Below are positions 33,729 through 44,574 of a stretch of 64,000 nt of DNA, in pieces. A model generated the notes under the pieces. That model saw only the letters and a program-made list of their open reading frames with translations, searched no databases and had not been told where the DNA came from. Within the stretch, counting starts at the first letter, position 1. Each line of letters starts with the position of its first letter. The stretch covers positions 128,253 through 192,252 of the forward strand of contig ML976978.1 in assembly GCA_010015675.1 (NCBI GenBank), in the 5' to 3' direction. This DNA is from Byssothecium circinans. Lineage: Eukaryota > Ascomycota > Dothideomycetes > Pleosporales > Massarinaceae. Both the position numbers and the translations under genes were made by a program.

Positions 33729-35596
33729 ACGTAAAGCACCACCGAACCGCCCACACCACCGAACCGCCTACGATTCCTTGGCAACACTAACTTACTTAAC
33801 TTCATCGCTATTATCGTCCGCATCACTACTTGACATGATAAACTAAGTACTAGCCTCCGACTTAAAGAACCCTCTTTATCTGCTTGACAGGTTCTCGCGT
33901 TATGCCTAGCCTTACCGCAGTTGCCGCAGTAGCGAACACTTAGTTATCGCACTTCGCGTTTACCTTCCACCCTCGCCTTCTTACGGTTTTAAACAGTTCC
34001 TAACGGTTTAGAACCGTTCTAGTCTGCTGTAGGACTATACTCCATAGTGCCGCCCTTCTAAAGATACTTACGCTTGCGTGTTTTTCGCTTAGTTACTACT
34101 GCAAGTTGCTATTTAAGCTCTTTAATGCGCGCCTTCATCAGCGCGCTACCATGCAGCATTAACTTAGCGCCTTTGACGAGCTGCGAAAGCCCACCCTAAG
34201 CCGTCTGTGGTAATTAAGTAATAGAATTACTTACTAGCTTTAACTGTAAGCTAAATTCGCGTGTATTACTTGGCTGTTCTTAATTGCCACGGCGTCTCTA
34301 GTAGTAGGAGTCCTAGCAGGGTGCGTATACGCACATTAAGGCGATTAAGCACTACCTGCGCGTTTAGAGGGACTAGCCCTGTTGCCTTAAAGGCTTTTCG
34401 ACAGTTCTAAACCGTAAATACGCTTAAAAACGCGTCTTTAAAGGCTAGTAGGAACGCTTCCTTATTAACGTAAAAAACGTATTAGCGCGCTAAGTTCTAA
34501 ATAGTCTTAGAGTACTTGCGCTTAAGCAGCGAGAATAACACCACATCAAGCGGCTAAAGAATGTGTGATGAGTGCGTAGGCATACAAAGCGTAATAATCT
34601 TATTGTCCTTGCAATAATCCTTAAAATCCTAATTTAGGTAGCTTTCGTGGCTATCTAAAATTAGCAACCGATAGACACTAATAGTTCTTGCCTTTGTATG
34701 CTCGTTGAAGTGCTTTAACTACGTAAGACTAAGCTTATTAGTTGTCTATCTATTCTCTAAGACTAAGAGCTTTTAATTGCGTAGTATATTAGCTTCCTAG
34801 TACCATAAAGAAATGTAGACGCGTCCTTTGTATATAATAAATAGCAGGGTAAATGTACCATTTAAACATATACTCTAGATATCTATCACCCACTCCTTAT
34901 CGCCTGGCTGAACCGTTGTAGGCCTTTCTCGCTTCTTTAAGCTAGTAACCACTTTTATAGAGCTAATAACACCCATCTAAAAGCTAGTCTCGTTGAAGTT
35001 GTGTATATCGTTATCGTGTACGCCGTACTTCGCTTTAGTATCCTATACAAGCTTAAACCACGCGCCAACCACCTTAGGATCTTCCTGTAGTGCCTTCTAA
35101 CGGTCCTTCAAACGGTTCTAAACTATTCGTAACTATTCTAAATAGTTCACGAACCGTTCTGCCTAGTTAATGCCTACTTTCTTACTACCCCGCTCGCGTA
35201 GTAGTTTATTCGCCATATTTAACACTTCGTCCAACGTAGGCGCGAATCCTCGCGAATTAAGGTTGAGGATGTATAGGATAAGTGTTTCCTGCTTAGTCAA
35301 GGACAGTTTTGAACAGTTCAGTACCGTTTCTGGTCGAAACGGTATTCCTTTAGCGCGTTCAGTAAAGACGCGAGGCTTAACGTTAAAGGCCTCAGCAGCG
35401 CTTCGATAGCTTTGGAATTGGCCTCTATTGTATGCGCTAAGGGCAAGCTGTAGTCTGCCTTCGTGTTGGAGTCGTTCAGACCTTTGTTGTTGAGGCATTT
35501 TCGTGTTGAAGATGGAGTTAGTGTTGCTAAGGAATCGTGGGCGGTTCGGTGGTGTAGGCGGTTCAGTGGTGTAGGCGGTTCAGTGGTGCTTTACGT
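33729..35596 (-). mobile_element. Fot1/pogo-like DNA transposon, best preserved copy (1868 bp)
   Basis: Terminal inverted repeats begin ACGTAAAGCACCACYGAACC on both strands and are flanked by TA (33727-33728 and 35597-35598). The repeats extend to GATTCCTTRGCAACACTAAC and contain a 17 bp subunit (CACCACYGAACCGCCYA) present twice on the left and three times on the right, a likely transposase-binding array. The length of 1868 bp matches the 1.9 kb of Fot1-type elements. RIP is mild compared with the copy at 4346-6183. The copy lies inside AT-rich DNA that splits the DHA14 transporter gene. Confidence 0.9.
33770..35498 (-). pseudogene. Fot1/pogo-type DDE transposase, interrupted by stops
   Basis: The ATG at 35496-35498 starts a 111-residue open part with a Psq-type helix-turn-helix (LQLALSAYNRGQFQSYRSAA-AF) and the start of a CENP-B-like DNA-binding half (LTKQETLILYILNLNSRGFA, then MANKLLRERG). 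After the TAA the same strand continues as a degraded catalytic domain with many TAG codons in place of Trp and Gln. The C-terminus keeps a zinc-knuckle CGNCGKARHNARTC (CxxCx4Hx4C, near 33890-33935) seen in fungal transposases of this type. Numerous stops, so inactive. Confidence 0.8.
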
Positions 35597-36056
35597 TAAT
35601 ATATCTTATAAATTTAATAGTAATATTAAGCTACTTAGGTAGATAGATTTAGTTATTACTAAGTTTCCTAAGGGTAAAGACTCTTACTACTACTATATAA
35701 CGCGTTACTAATCTACTAAATAGCTATACCTAAAGAGACTATATTTATTAAATATAAAAGAGAGTAGATTAGGAAGCTAGTTACTAGTATTTATAATTTA
35801 CTTATACTACTCTTTCCTTTTAGCTCCTATAAGCAGGTCTACCTTAATAACCTTGCAGCTTTCTTTAAGATAAGCCCTAAATTAACCCTTCTTAATTAAC
35901 TAAAGGCGCTACTCGTAGCTAGAGGGAGGAACACCTAGGAAATAGCAGAATGTGGGTCACTTGGCTTGTTAGGCGGCGTGTGGGGCTTTGATATATCAGT
36001 TATTGTTGTTAGGTGCTAAAGTAGCTCCTTAAATGTATCTTGGTTCTTAAAATAAC
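35597..36056. other. AT-rich transposon relic, right of the Fot1-like element
   Basis: TpA-rich to about 35930, then returning to normal composition up to the N-terminal transporter fragment. It is the other half of the older element that received the Fot1-like insertion; family not identifiable. Confidence 0.5.
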
Positions 36057-36503
36057 TCACTCTTCAAAATGACTCACACGCGGGTCGTGCACAAGGCGCG
36101 AGCACCCAAAGGTGCCGCATATCTGAGCGAAAGCTGGTTGAATGACAGTCTGGGCTAGAACAAAACTGTTTGCGATGCCGACGTATTTGTCTTGTGCGGC
36201 GAGTTCGGTGGAGATTTTTGGCAGGGCGATCGCTATTATCGAGCCATCCAGCGATGCAGTGAAGCCGATCAGACAGAGCGAACTTATTACTAGCCAAAAT
36301 GCTAATCCTTTCGCTGGCGAAGACTCTTTCGCTGATGAGGGATCTTCCAGTTCGGGAACATCGGGACTTTTCGAGTTGGTTTTAGTTTTGATGACTTCGG
36401 TCATCGTGTCCTGAAGAGGATAAGCAGTGATGAAAGGTACGGATTGCGGAGCTTCTATGGAGCGTACCGCGTCTGCTGTGGTGAATTTAGGTGAGTGATC
36501 CAT
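36057..36503 (-). pseudogene. DHA14-type MFS drug:H+ antiporter, N-terminal part (gene split by insertion)
   Basis: From the ATG at 36501-36503 (MDHSPKFTTADAVRS) the minus strand encodes a soluble N-terminal tail of about 65 residues, helix 1 (GLAFWLVISSLCLIGFTASL, then DGSIIAIALPKIS, the DHA14 motif D1) and helix 2 (YVGIANSFVLAQTVIQPAFA). It then reaches QICGTFG, after which family similarity stops (CSRLVHDPRV, then a stop). The continuation TFGRRWPII lies about 2.6 kb away at 33455. Both break points carry a near-identical CCAAAGGTG-YCGC string on the + strand, as expected of a short duplication at an insertion site. Upstream in-frame residues to 36680 are not needed and are probably 5' untranslated sequence. 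Confidence 0.85.
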
Positions 36504-37169
36504 CGCTGGGGTAACTTCCGTCGATGGTACCTCGATGCCGAGATATATTTTGAGGCTTCTCAGGGAGGAACTCACCAGTCCGCTTGCTCTGGAGGTGTCG
36601 TCCACTTCGATGCGTCGGATTCGCCGGCTGTGCCGCAATATGCCAGATCGCCATCCTAATTTCAACACCTTGGCGGCCAAAGGAAGGGATTAGGCCAAAC
36701 CCCGAACTATGATAACTGTGCCACTTGCCAAGTCTGACAGGCATATGCAGGAAACCATGAATCCACGTTCGGGGTGGCAATTTATCGTTAGGTTTATTTT
36801 GGGATAAAAAGAGGCGGTTAAGAGACTTGTATAGATTTTGAACGGATCAACGGAGTCCTTTCACTGCATGGAATATGGTTTTACTTGTGGGCGTCGTATA
36901 GGCATATGTTGCTTCGCGATTAGTCTTAACAACCCGCTTTGGTAGATGTGTGCATTTGTCTGTGAAAGGAAGCACAAAACGTTCATTTGGGAGACGTTGA
37001 TAGTGAAATTGTAATTTCGTTCGAGGGAATAAAAAGAACACAAGGGAGCCTGACGCCGTAATCGTATTTCATAGAATGTAGGGAGGAACGAATCGTGATT
37101 GAGAGGCACCGTTACCTCCACCATAATTGAGCTCTCTTGGACTAATACTTTCAAATGATTAATATGGTG
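36504..37169. other. Intergenic region
   Basis: About 670 bp separating the split transporter gene from the rhodopsin-like pseudogene. Short overlapping frames on the minus strand lack any family resemblance. It probably holds the transporter promoter. Confidence 0.5.
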
Positions 37170-38500
37170 TTACATGGGAGAAGCTCTGGCAGTTAAGTTT
37201 CTCAAGGAAGAAGAATCTCTCGACTTGTCAATATCCACGGTGGTTCCAAATGTCTTCATCGAATCGCTCGGAAAGACCACCAGGTGCATGCTTTCGACGA
37301 AGCGCAAGCTGGAACTCATTGCGTTGATCACTGATTCGATCTGTGCTGTCTCCGAGAAGTAAGGGGTGGTACTTTCCCAAAAAATGACGCACAAACATCG
37401 CTGAAGGTGCGATGCAGGTGATGATCGAACCCACAGTCATCTCAACCATGCTGGAGACCCGTCAGCTTTAAGATTGCCCTTAAACCTTTAAAAAGTACTT
37501 ACTGTGCAGTCATTCTGGGAATACTGTTGACAGTCAAATCCTTGGTGCCGAAGGAGCGCACTCGGAAGCTGAGTGAAATGATGCCGGCGATGCATGCGCT
37601 ATACTCATTAGCGAAGCTATATCAAAGTATTTGGGAATACCGACAGGGTTCCCGACGAAAAGATCATATAGACTCCGACCTTTTTCGTTTTCGATATCTT
37701 CAGTTTCGCCACAGCGGGTAGTGGAATAACCAAGATGTAAAAGTCGCTGATGACTCCAAAGATGCCCGAAATGATGGCTTGTCACACCAGTCAAGAACGA
37801 TATAGGATCTGTACCGCCTCTAGGGCGACAAGATACAACTTGTACAGCAAAATTCGCGGAGTAGAAGAGGAACGTCGCAAATATACCGCCCCAGCAAAGT
37901 ATCCGCAGCCACCTTACTGGTTTAAAAGCGCCGAGTACGAAAAACATGAGTGTAGCCTTGACAAGCCAGATGGTCGGCGGAAGAAAAATTTGGTGAATGA
38001 AGGTCACCGAGTTTTTGTTAGCTCCAGGCTACGGTTTCTCTAATAACATACCACCAATATGGACTTGGTGACTGAACTAATCTTGAAGTCCCATGCATGG
38101 TAGCCATACGCGCCGTTATTATCAACTGTCAATGCGTTCGAAGTGTTAGACACGCTTATCAAAGTAGCATTAACTCACGATACATGTACAGTATCTGCAC
38201 GAGCAATAGCATGGGCAGAGTTACCCAAAACAAGTCTTTATCGCGAGCTTTGGAAAACAAGATGCGGATGCTTACTTACAATCGTCCATCGTCGTTTTCC
38301 GTATGATGTAAAGCTTAGCGTAAAGTCGTACGCTGCTGAACACTAGGAGTAAGAAGATTGAGATGCTGCAAGCAAGTGATTGAATGGAAATGCACAAGCT
38401 CCGGATGCTCGAAGTTCGGCACAACGTCGGGCGGAGGTGGACCAAATGGATAGTCCTCCGTAAGTTCCCACATCCATCTTGGAAGATCTGTCCCTGCCAT
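37170..38500 (-). pseudogene. Fungal rhodopsin-like (PTH11-type) integral membrane protein, frameshifted
   Basis: Family features are spread over several frames of the minus strand. They include a start with DLPRWMWELTEDYPFGPPPP (38500), helix 1 with R-YAK (SIFLLLVFSSVRLYAKLYII) and the DD turn, and a piece with GAYGYHAWDFKISS. The helix block PTIWLVKATLMFFVLGAF with WLRILCWGGIFATFLFYSAN and CRPRGGTD follows (38007-37760). In another frame come FGVISDFYILVIPLPAV and then FRVRSFGTKDLT. The last pieces are MVEMTVGSIITCIAPS and a tail. At least three frameshifts (near 38390, 37770 and 37380) are required in addition to plausible introns (GTAAGTAAGC at 38275 and GTATGTTATT near 38050). Relatives are seven-helix plasma-membrane proteins, some acting as sensors such as Pth11. 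Non-functional here. Confidence 0.75.
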
Positions 38501-39145
38501 GGTTGTGAGGATATGATGAATGAATAGAGCAAGGTCTCGTGGAGTGAAAGTCAAGATATATTTGACAGGAAGAGTGGAGTCTAGGGAGCCGCGCGCCTCT
38601 CACCAGGTGCCTCACGTTGAGACCGAACAGCACTCTTTCACCTTCCCTGAGTAATAGCACTTACTAGGACCGCTAGCTGCACCAGCCTAACGCTCGGTCT
38701 CCGTCGCGGACCGCAGACGGTCCGTTCCATAAGGGAAGCAACATCTGCTGAACAACATCCTGGTTGAAGATAGCGGTACAGGAAAGTACCATGATATGTG
38801 CGCAATATAAGAGTGAGGCACAGCAAGCCCCTTAGGCTCATGTCATGCGAGGTCACTTGGCTGTCGTCGCACCTCACCTTGTACGGTGCATCCTTAGAGA
38901 TCCATGTAAACTGTGCCATCTGCATGCAGGCCACAGCGAACACGCATGTAAGCCTGGGCCGTGAGAGCACGTAGATTAAGAAAACGTTTCAATTGGGCAA
39001 CCGGGTCTTCTTATCAGGTGCTCTAATGATTCCTTTGTCACAGTTGCGTCCAAACATAGATCGTAGGTCTTGGGCAAGTTCGGTCACCGACATTGCTTGG
39101 AATATTCACATTAGTCTGGTGGTATATTTCGGCGGCTACGGGAAT
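38501..39145. other. Intergenic region
   Basis: About 650 bp between a pseudogene start and the 3' end of an intact P450 gene on the same strand. Minus-strand frames (38638-38970) show no recognisable domain. Confidence 0.5.
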
Positions 39146-40894
39146 TCAATGCGCAAGGCTCACGCGACACGGATACCTATCCGCAGCATGCGACCCCGTT
39201 CTCGTAGTTTGATACGCTCTCTCCCCATCTACAGTCCTACATTCCTCGCCCTTCAAACCCAACTTCCTCATCAATGCCGTGAAATATCCCTCTCGCTCAC
39301 GCCTCTTGGCATCCCATTCCTCATACGCGGGCTTGATATCGAACCGTCTCGCCGTCATGATAAGCGCTACACGCAGCTCATTATACACTAGCGTCTGCGC
39401 AATGCAATTCCGTGAGCCATGTTCAAAGGGCCGATATGCTGAGAGGACGGCTTTGGGGTACAAATCATCATCGGGCGCCGCCGTCCAGCGCTCGGGGAGG
39501 AAATCGAGAGGTTTGGGCCAGAACCGCGGGTGAGTGTGGATGTAGAGGTGAATGGTAGCGACGTTGAGATGTTCGGTAGGAACTACATTGCCTAGCGCAT
39601 CGATGAGCGAGGCACCTGCTCTACCGTCGCGCAGAGAAGACGACGGGGGAAATAAACGGAGCGTTTCTTTGACCACGGCGAGGGTGTAGGGACACTGATT
39701 GATCCTCGCCGCGTCTTCTCGGAGAATGTCTCCTGAGTTTATGGGGTCGCTGCCGAAGACGGCGTCATGTTCTAGGCGGAGTTTCGAGAGGGCTTCGGGG
39801 TTCTTGGAAAGGAGGTGGTAGATGTAGACGAGTGTTGCCGCGGTGCTATCATTCCCAGCGAAGATGAACATTCTGATCTGATTCGCAGCGATCCTCGCAA
39901 AGCCTTCCTCGAGTTTAGCATTTCCATAGACTTCCTGTTTGTCGTCTAGAGACTTCTGCGCCAGATAGTCTTCAAGAGCCAGCGCAATAACCGATTTCGC
40001 CTTCCCCGCCCGTTTAGAAGCGTCTCCCGCTCTTTCTACCTTCATCTCTTCAAACCTCTTCTGCAGTTCCTCCTTGATAAACAAATCCATCACACGCCCA
40101 TAATACCACTGCACCGGCCTCCTCAGTGGGTGCAGCAAGACCCGCGGATCCCAAAAAGAATGCCAGTCCAATATCTTATTTAGCGCATGCGAAAGCTCAT
40201 GTTCTTTCCTCTGGTGATCCAAGTCGATATCCAGAGTCGTTTTAGTGATGATATCCATAGTCAATCGCGCCGCCATATCGTCTAGCGAGAAGATCCCTCC
40301 GCCGATATGCTTCTGCAGCTGTTCGCAGAAAACATCCACCGAGTCGACGAGGCTGGGAACTAGGGTTAGCATGTGCGAGGCACTGAATCCGGTGTTGAAT
40401 AAGGAGCGCCAGATCTTCCATTGGGCGTCGTTCATGGTGATGAGACTTGGGCCACCGGTGACGGGTTTGAAGGAGTCTTGTTGATCATGTGGCTTGGGGA
40501 GATCATGTTTGTTGGACACTTGTGCGGCTAGCTCGGGACTGAATGTCATAAGGACGGGTTGGAACATGGGCCAGAGGTCCATGAGGTAGTACGCAGTGTC
40601 AGAATGCTCGTCGACCATATCTCCCATGGCTAGGAAGACGTTCGCATCGGATGGTAGTTTCTTGAGCTTCTTATCCAAAACAAGCAGATGTCCAAATATC
40701 CAACTCCATCCTTCTGGCATTGCCTGTCTCGGGCGTTAGCTTGGTGTTGGTGAGAGTGTGAGAATGGGACTTACGACGCCCTGCTTGCGTAGTCGGTATA
40801 TTCTCAACCGCTTCTGGTAACCGATGCATAGCACGTAAATTATCAGGGACAGTATAGGCGTCCAGATAGTGAGGGACAGCTTGGGGAAGGCCAT
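39146..40894 (-). CDS. Cytochrome P450 monooxygenase, apparently intact
   Basis: Two exons: 40894-40775 (40 codons) and 40723-39146, joined over a 51 bp phase-0 intron (GTAAGT donor, AGCTAAC branch site, ACAG acceptor), giving 565 residues. Exon 1 supplies the ER membrane anchor (LTIWTPILSLIIYVLCIGY) followed by a basic stretch. Exon 2 has the I-helix AGNDSTAAT (one residue longer than the usual AGxDT), the K-helix KETLR (ExxR), PERW, and the haem loop FEHGSRNCIA with its Cys ligand about 75 residues from the end. The general layout resembles the CYP59-like (sterigmatocystin StcS-type) branch, a loose resemblance only. All motifs are intact, in contrast to the neighbouring P450, transporter and membrane-protein pseudogenes. 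Substrate unknown. Confidence 0.9.
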
Positions 40895-41404
40895 TCTGAA
40901 AGCCTGACGATGGCAGGAGCGGCTGCTGTAGAGTCTGTGTATCGAAAAGATGCGTGAATTACTTGTCCCCTCGATTCGATAGAGAAATGATAGAAGGGGT
41001 TGTTTTGATCGACAAGAAAAGGAGTATGGGTGACGACTACAGGATGTGTTGGGAGTTAGGCTGCGTTGTCAAGTTTGGCGTTGCTTCAGCTTTGCGGCGT
41101 AGTCGGACGAAATTGAGGGGCTGGCTGTACCGTCGCTGACCAAGTATGACGGCCCTACCCGAATGAGATCAACATAATCGCTGGTATCTAAGATCTACAA
41201 GTGAGGGCGCGTACATTTATCTCAGACATCTGGTTCATAGTGACCGGCACAGTGAGAGGTGGCAGGTTTGCGTGCATGGTTGAAAGATAGGGTTGAAATA
41301 CACCTCGCGTCGTCTAATCCAGATTTCGGTTGGCTTGACGAGGGACCTCGCTCCTCCGCCGGTAAGAATCGAAATGGCTGGGCTGTACATTGGTATCTCA
41401 TTTA
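40895..41404. other. Intergenic region upstream of the P450
   Basis: About 510 bp without a supported gene; presumably the P450 promoter and the far flank of the adjacent gene remnant. Confidence 0.5.
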
Positions 41405-41506
41405 ACCGACCAATCACTTCCACACTTCATCGTTCCACGCTCGAAGCCGAGATTATCTATACCCAACCGCTCCAGGTGGCTGTGGCGCCACATACTCCCT
41501 CCCCCA

Positions 41507-41541
<35 letters not shown>

Positions 41542-41750
41542 TCCTGGATTAGGACTCCCAGGAATTTGATGCNNNNNNNNNNACCGACCAATCACTTCCA
41601 CACTTCATCGTTCCACGCTCGAAGCCGAGATTATCTATACCCAACCGCTCCAGGTGGCTGTGGCGCCACATACTCCCCCCCTCATTCCACCCATACCCAC
41701 CGCCACCTCCTCGTGTCCGTCCTGGATTAGGACTCCCAGGAATTTGATGC
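41405..41750. repeat. 168 bp direct duplication flanking a 10-N gap; likely assembly artefact
   Basis: 41405-41572 and 41583-41750 are the same 168 bp sequence, separated only by ten Ns. They differ where the first copy has a run of about 31 Cs (41510-41540) and the second has ordinary mixed C-rich sequence (CATTCCACCCATACCCACCG). Both end in GGACTCCCAGGAATTTGATGC. It looks like two overlapping contig ends that were scaffolded without merging. Confidence 0.9.
41573..41582. other. Assembly gap, 10 Ns
   Basis: Ten Ns exactly between two copies of the same 168 bp sequence; a fixed-size scaffold joint. Confidence 0.99.
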
Positions 41751-41751
41751 G

Positions 41752-42935
41752 TATGTCCGTTTCGCGCTTCTCTCATCCTTTCCTCCACAGATACATCCGC
41801 ATCTCCACCTTTTTCATACAACTCTCTGCCCGCAACCTCTCCCGGATTTGTTGACGTCCAAATCTCCACAGGAGGCTTTGCAGTATCCATTTCCAGCGCC
41901 ATTTGCCTGCCATGTGCTTCGGTCCAGAAAGCGTGCGGGTTGGTATGGCGTGTATCTTCTTGAGATTCTTGGCCGAATCGGTCCTCTCTTCTTTTATTGC
42001 GTCTCCAGAAAGCGAAGAGATTCGGTTTGGGAGCGGGTTTGGCAACTGCGTTGTGTGTGGCTGTATTTGGGGACTATGGATGCGAGCTAAACGGAGGCGT
42101 ATGGGATGTATTATAAGCCAGCGTCTGTGGCATGTTGTGCTGACTTGGATCGGAATGTTCTTGGTGACCTTGCATTTTTCTCCTCTGGCGGTAGCGGTGC
42201 AGGAGGAAGATGAGAGCGATTAGGATAGCGACAGCGGCGGGAATGCCGATACCGAAACCTACGCCTCTAGCGATATTCGAATTACTCGATGAAGTCCCAG
42301 CGACTGTTGATGGAGAGGTTGGCGAGGAAGGGTTCACAGAAGCAGCCGTGCTCGTACCAAGCGAGAGGACAGAAGTAGAGAACGGCGATGGGGTTGCTGA
42401 TGACCCTGTCGCAGTAGCAGTCCGTATCTGTGTCGCATCCAACGAAGTCTTCAAATCAAGTTTGACCTGCGCCGTCGCATATACAACTGCATCCTGCCCC
42501 CCAAACGCTAGCCCATCGGTATCACAGCATGTCGTATTAACCGTCCCTCTGCTCTTATACTCGGTCACATTGCCCTTTGCGCAGCACCAATACCCATCCC
42601 CCAATTCCCATTCCCCAATTCCCATCCCCGGGGCACTGGAATACCATATGCGTAGGCACACCCCCCGAGTCTACATTCACACATTGTTTGGGGCAGGTAG
42701 CGTCCTGATACGTCGGACCTGTGCAGCCGATATGCCGGTATTCATTGAAGGGGAGGGCGGTTGGCGGCGCGTTATTTTTGCAAAGACCATTTGTGAGGCA
42801 AACAACGGTCAGTCACGGCACGGCAAGCGGAGTGCTTGCCGTTTTCTATTGCTGTGATATTGCACGGGATATACGATAAGGTATCGAAGTCGGTTTTGCG
42901 GCCGGAGGGGGTGTAGCATGTTGTTGGTAGTGTGG
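41752..42935 (-). pseudogene. Cys-rich extracellular, single-pass membrane protein, frameshifted
   Basis: The minus strand shows a common ascomycete architecture. First comes a Cys-rich exodomain opening TCYTPSGR, with IPCN, HSAC and then (in another frame) CLTNGLCKN, GCTGPTYQDATCPKQC and, in a third frame, YWCCAKGN and TTCCDTD. Then follow a Ser/Thr/Pro stalk (SSATPSPFSTSVLSLGTSTA), one membrane helix (GVGFGIGIPAAVAILIALIF) and a basic stop-transfer segment (HRYRQRRK). Related proteins have the pattern CYxPxG...PCN...CC...CLxNGLC and are thought to sit at the cell surface. Frame changes are needed near 42800 and in the GGGAATTGG-type tandem repeat near 42590-42620, and the cytoplasmic tail continues in a shifted frame toward the duplicated gap region. 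No signal peptide start could be placed with confidence. It may be a pseudogene or may reflect sequence errors near the gap. Confidence 0.5.
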
Positions 42936-44574
42936 ACGCACGGAGGTGGCTAGAATGACGTTAGTGTTGGGATGTTATGATTAAAGATGAGGATCTCGAC
43001 GGGTGTAGAAGTCCAAAGCATGTCATTACGTCGTGTAGTTGCTTTGCGAGGAGTTCCCGCCATCGAGCGTTTATTGAGACTTTGATGGGGGAAAGAATGC
43101 TTACAGTGCCATGACTACTCAAGCTCGAAGGGCCGTCTTGTTCACAATCCTCCAATCCTCAGCCGTGGATATTCCCGAATTCCACAAGAGGTGGTGAGCC
43201 TCAAATGTGCAAATGTCAACAACAAGAAAAACACTCAGGAACCCATCAGGGAGGAACGCAGGATTCCATCACGTTTATTAGTGCCCAGTCGGGTCGGTAC
43301 CCCAGCCCGCAGCCCTACCACAGTACACCGCGTTGAAGGTAAGGATATGTGGAAGAGCTTTTCTATTTGCGGTGTTGGTAGCAGTTTGATGCCCTGTCTG
43401 TTCGTCCAATGGTGCGATTCCGGGCTAGGTTAAACTGAACAGCCCCATATTCCCGCGGGAGCCTCCAATACAGTGGTGATGTTCGGAGTTCGCATTTTGC
43501 TGGTCAGCTTCGTGGTCCCCAAATAAAATGGAGGTCGATTGTGATGAAGGGATGCCGAGGGAGTCGACTCTAAATTATTGTAATGCCTTCTATGGAACCG
43601 TGGAAGAGTGAAGAAGTAAAGGTGATGTCGTGAGTTCGTATTCGGCATCACACATGGGGTAGCTTCCCGTCCCATGTGGCGCTAGCCGCTTGCGCATTAG
43701 CTTACCCCGGAAGAAAATATGCCCCGAGGTGCAATATCAACAAGTTCTGGTACTTCCATCTTGAGATTGTGTCAAGATTTGGGGTATAGTTGATATTTTG
43801 CTATAGACCAATTGCTGAACAGTGTTTTTCCTTGCTCTTGTAAATAAATCTAATAAGCACAACCTCCACCATAATGGCTCTGATTCTATACATGCAAAAC
43901 ACGTAACACCTCTCTTCCTCTCCTGCGCAGATTAATAAAAAAATAGAAGAGAAATTAGCCTAAAACGAGTATAGTAAGGACGATAGGAACCTAAAGGTTT
44001 AGTTTATAAAGTATATAGCGCAAGGCGTGATATGTTCACAAGAGATATTAAGATAGGACAAACTGACTAATTAAAGCGCGGAAGATCCATTTATTAAATG
44101 TCTTGGTCAACAGAAGCATAAATCAATCAAAGATAGTACCAGGCAACTATATACTGTTTTTAGCAAATCCAGCGTAGATATCCGCGACATAAGGCTCACT
44201 AGCCTAAGGTTTAACAATGCTGCCACCCTCCCCTATATTCGCTCGGTTGCCAAGGTTACATATACAAGAGACCTTGATGATACCTCCAAACCAACTCTCT
44301 ATCCTTTTGGTGTCTAAGCAACTATAGGGTGGGGACTAGTTCAGAAGAGGGTACTGAACCGGAGAGACGGCTCAGTACAGTACGGCACCCTTATAGCCTC
44401 ACAGAGAGGTTAAGTTTCTATCTTGATTAGGGGTGAATTTCGGTGGTCGGTGATGTACTCTACATCGTGAGATTGCTTTCAAGATCAGGGGTATCGTTGA
44501 TGTTTAGCTAGCAACTAAAAATTCCAATCATGTTATCGAAAGTCTGGATCCAACTTCCGCACCACATGCGCAGC
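42936..44574. other. Intergenic region
   Basis: About 1.6 kb with no supported gene. 43830-44200 is AT-rich with some TpA excess and could be an old decayed repeat, but no second copy or domain is visible in the window. The rest has scattered short frames without similarity. Confidence 0.45.

Noticed and set aside
41510..41540. A genuine long poly-C tract as a structural element
   Set aside because: The duplicate copy of the same sequence beyond the gap has ordinary bases at this place, so the run is most likely a read-quality artefact.
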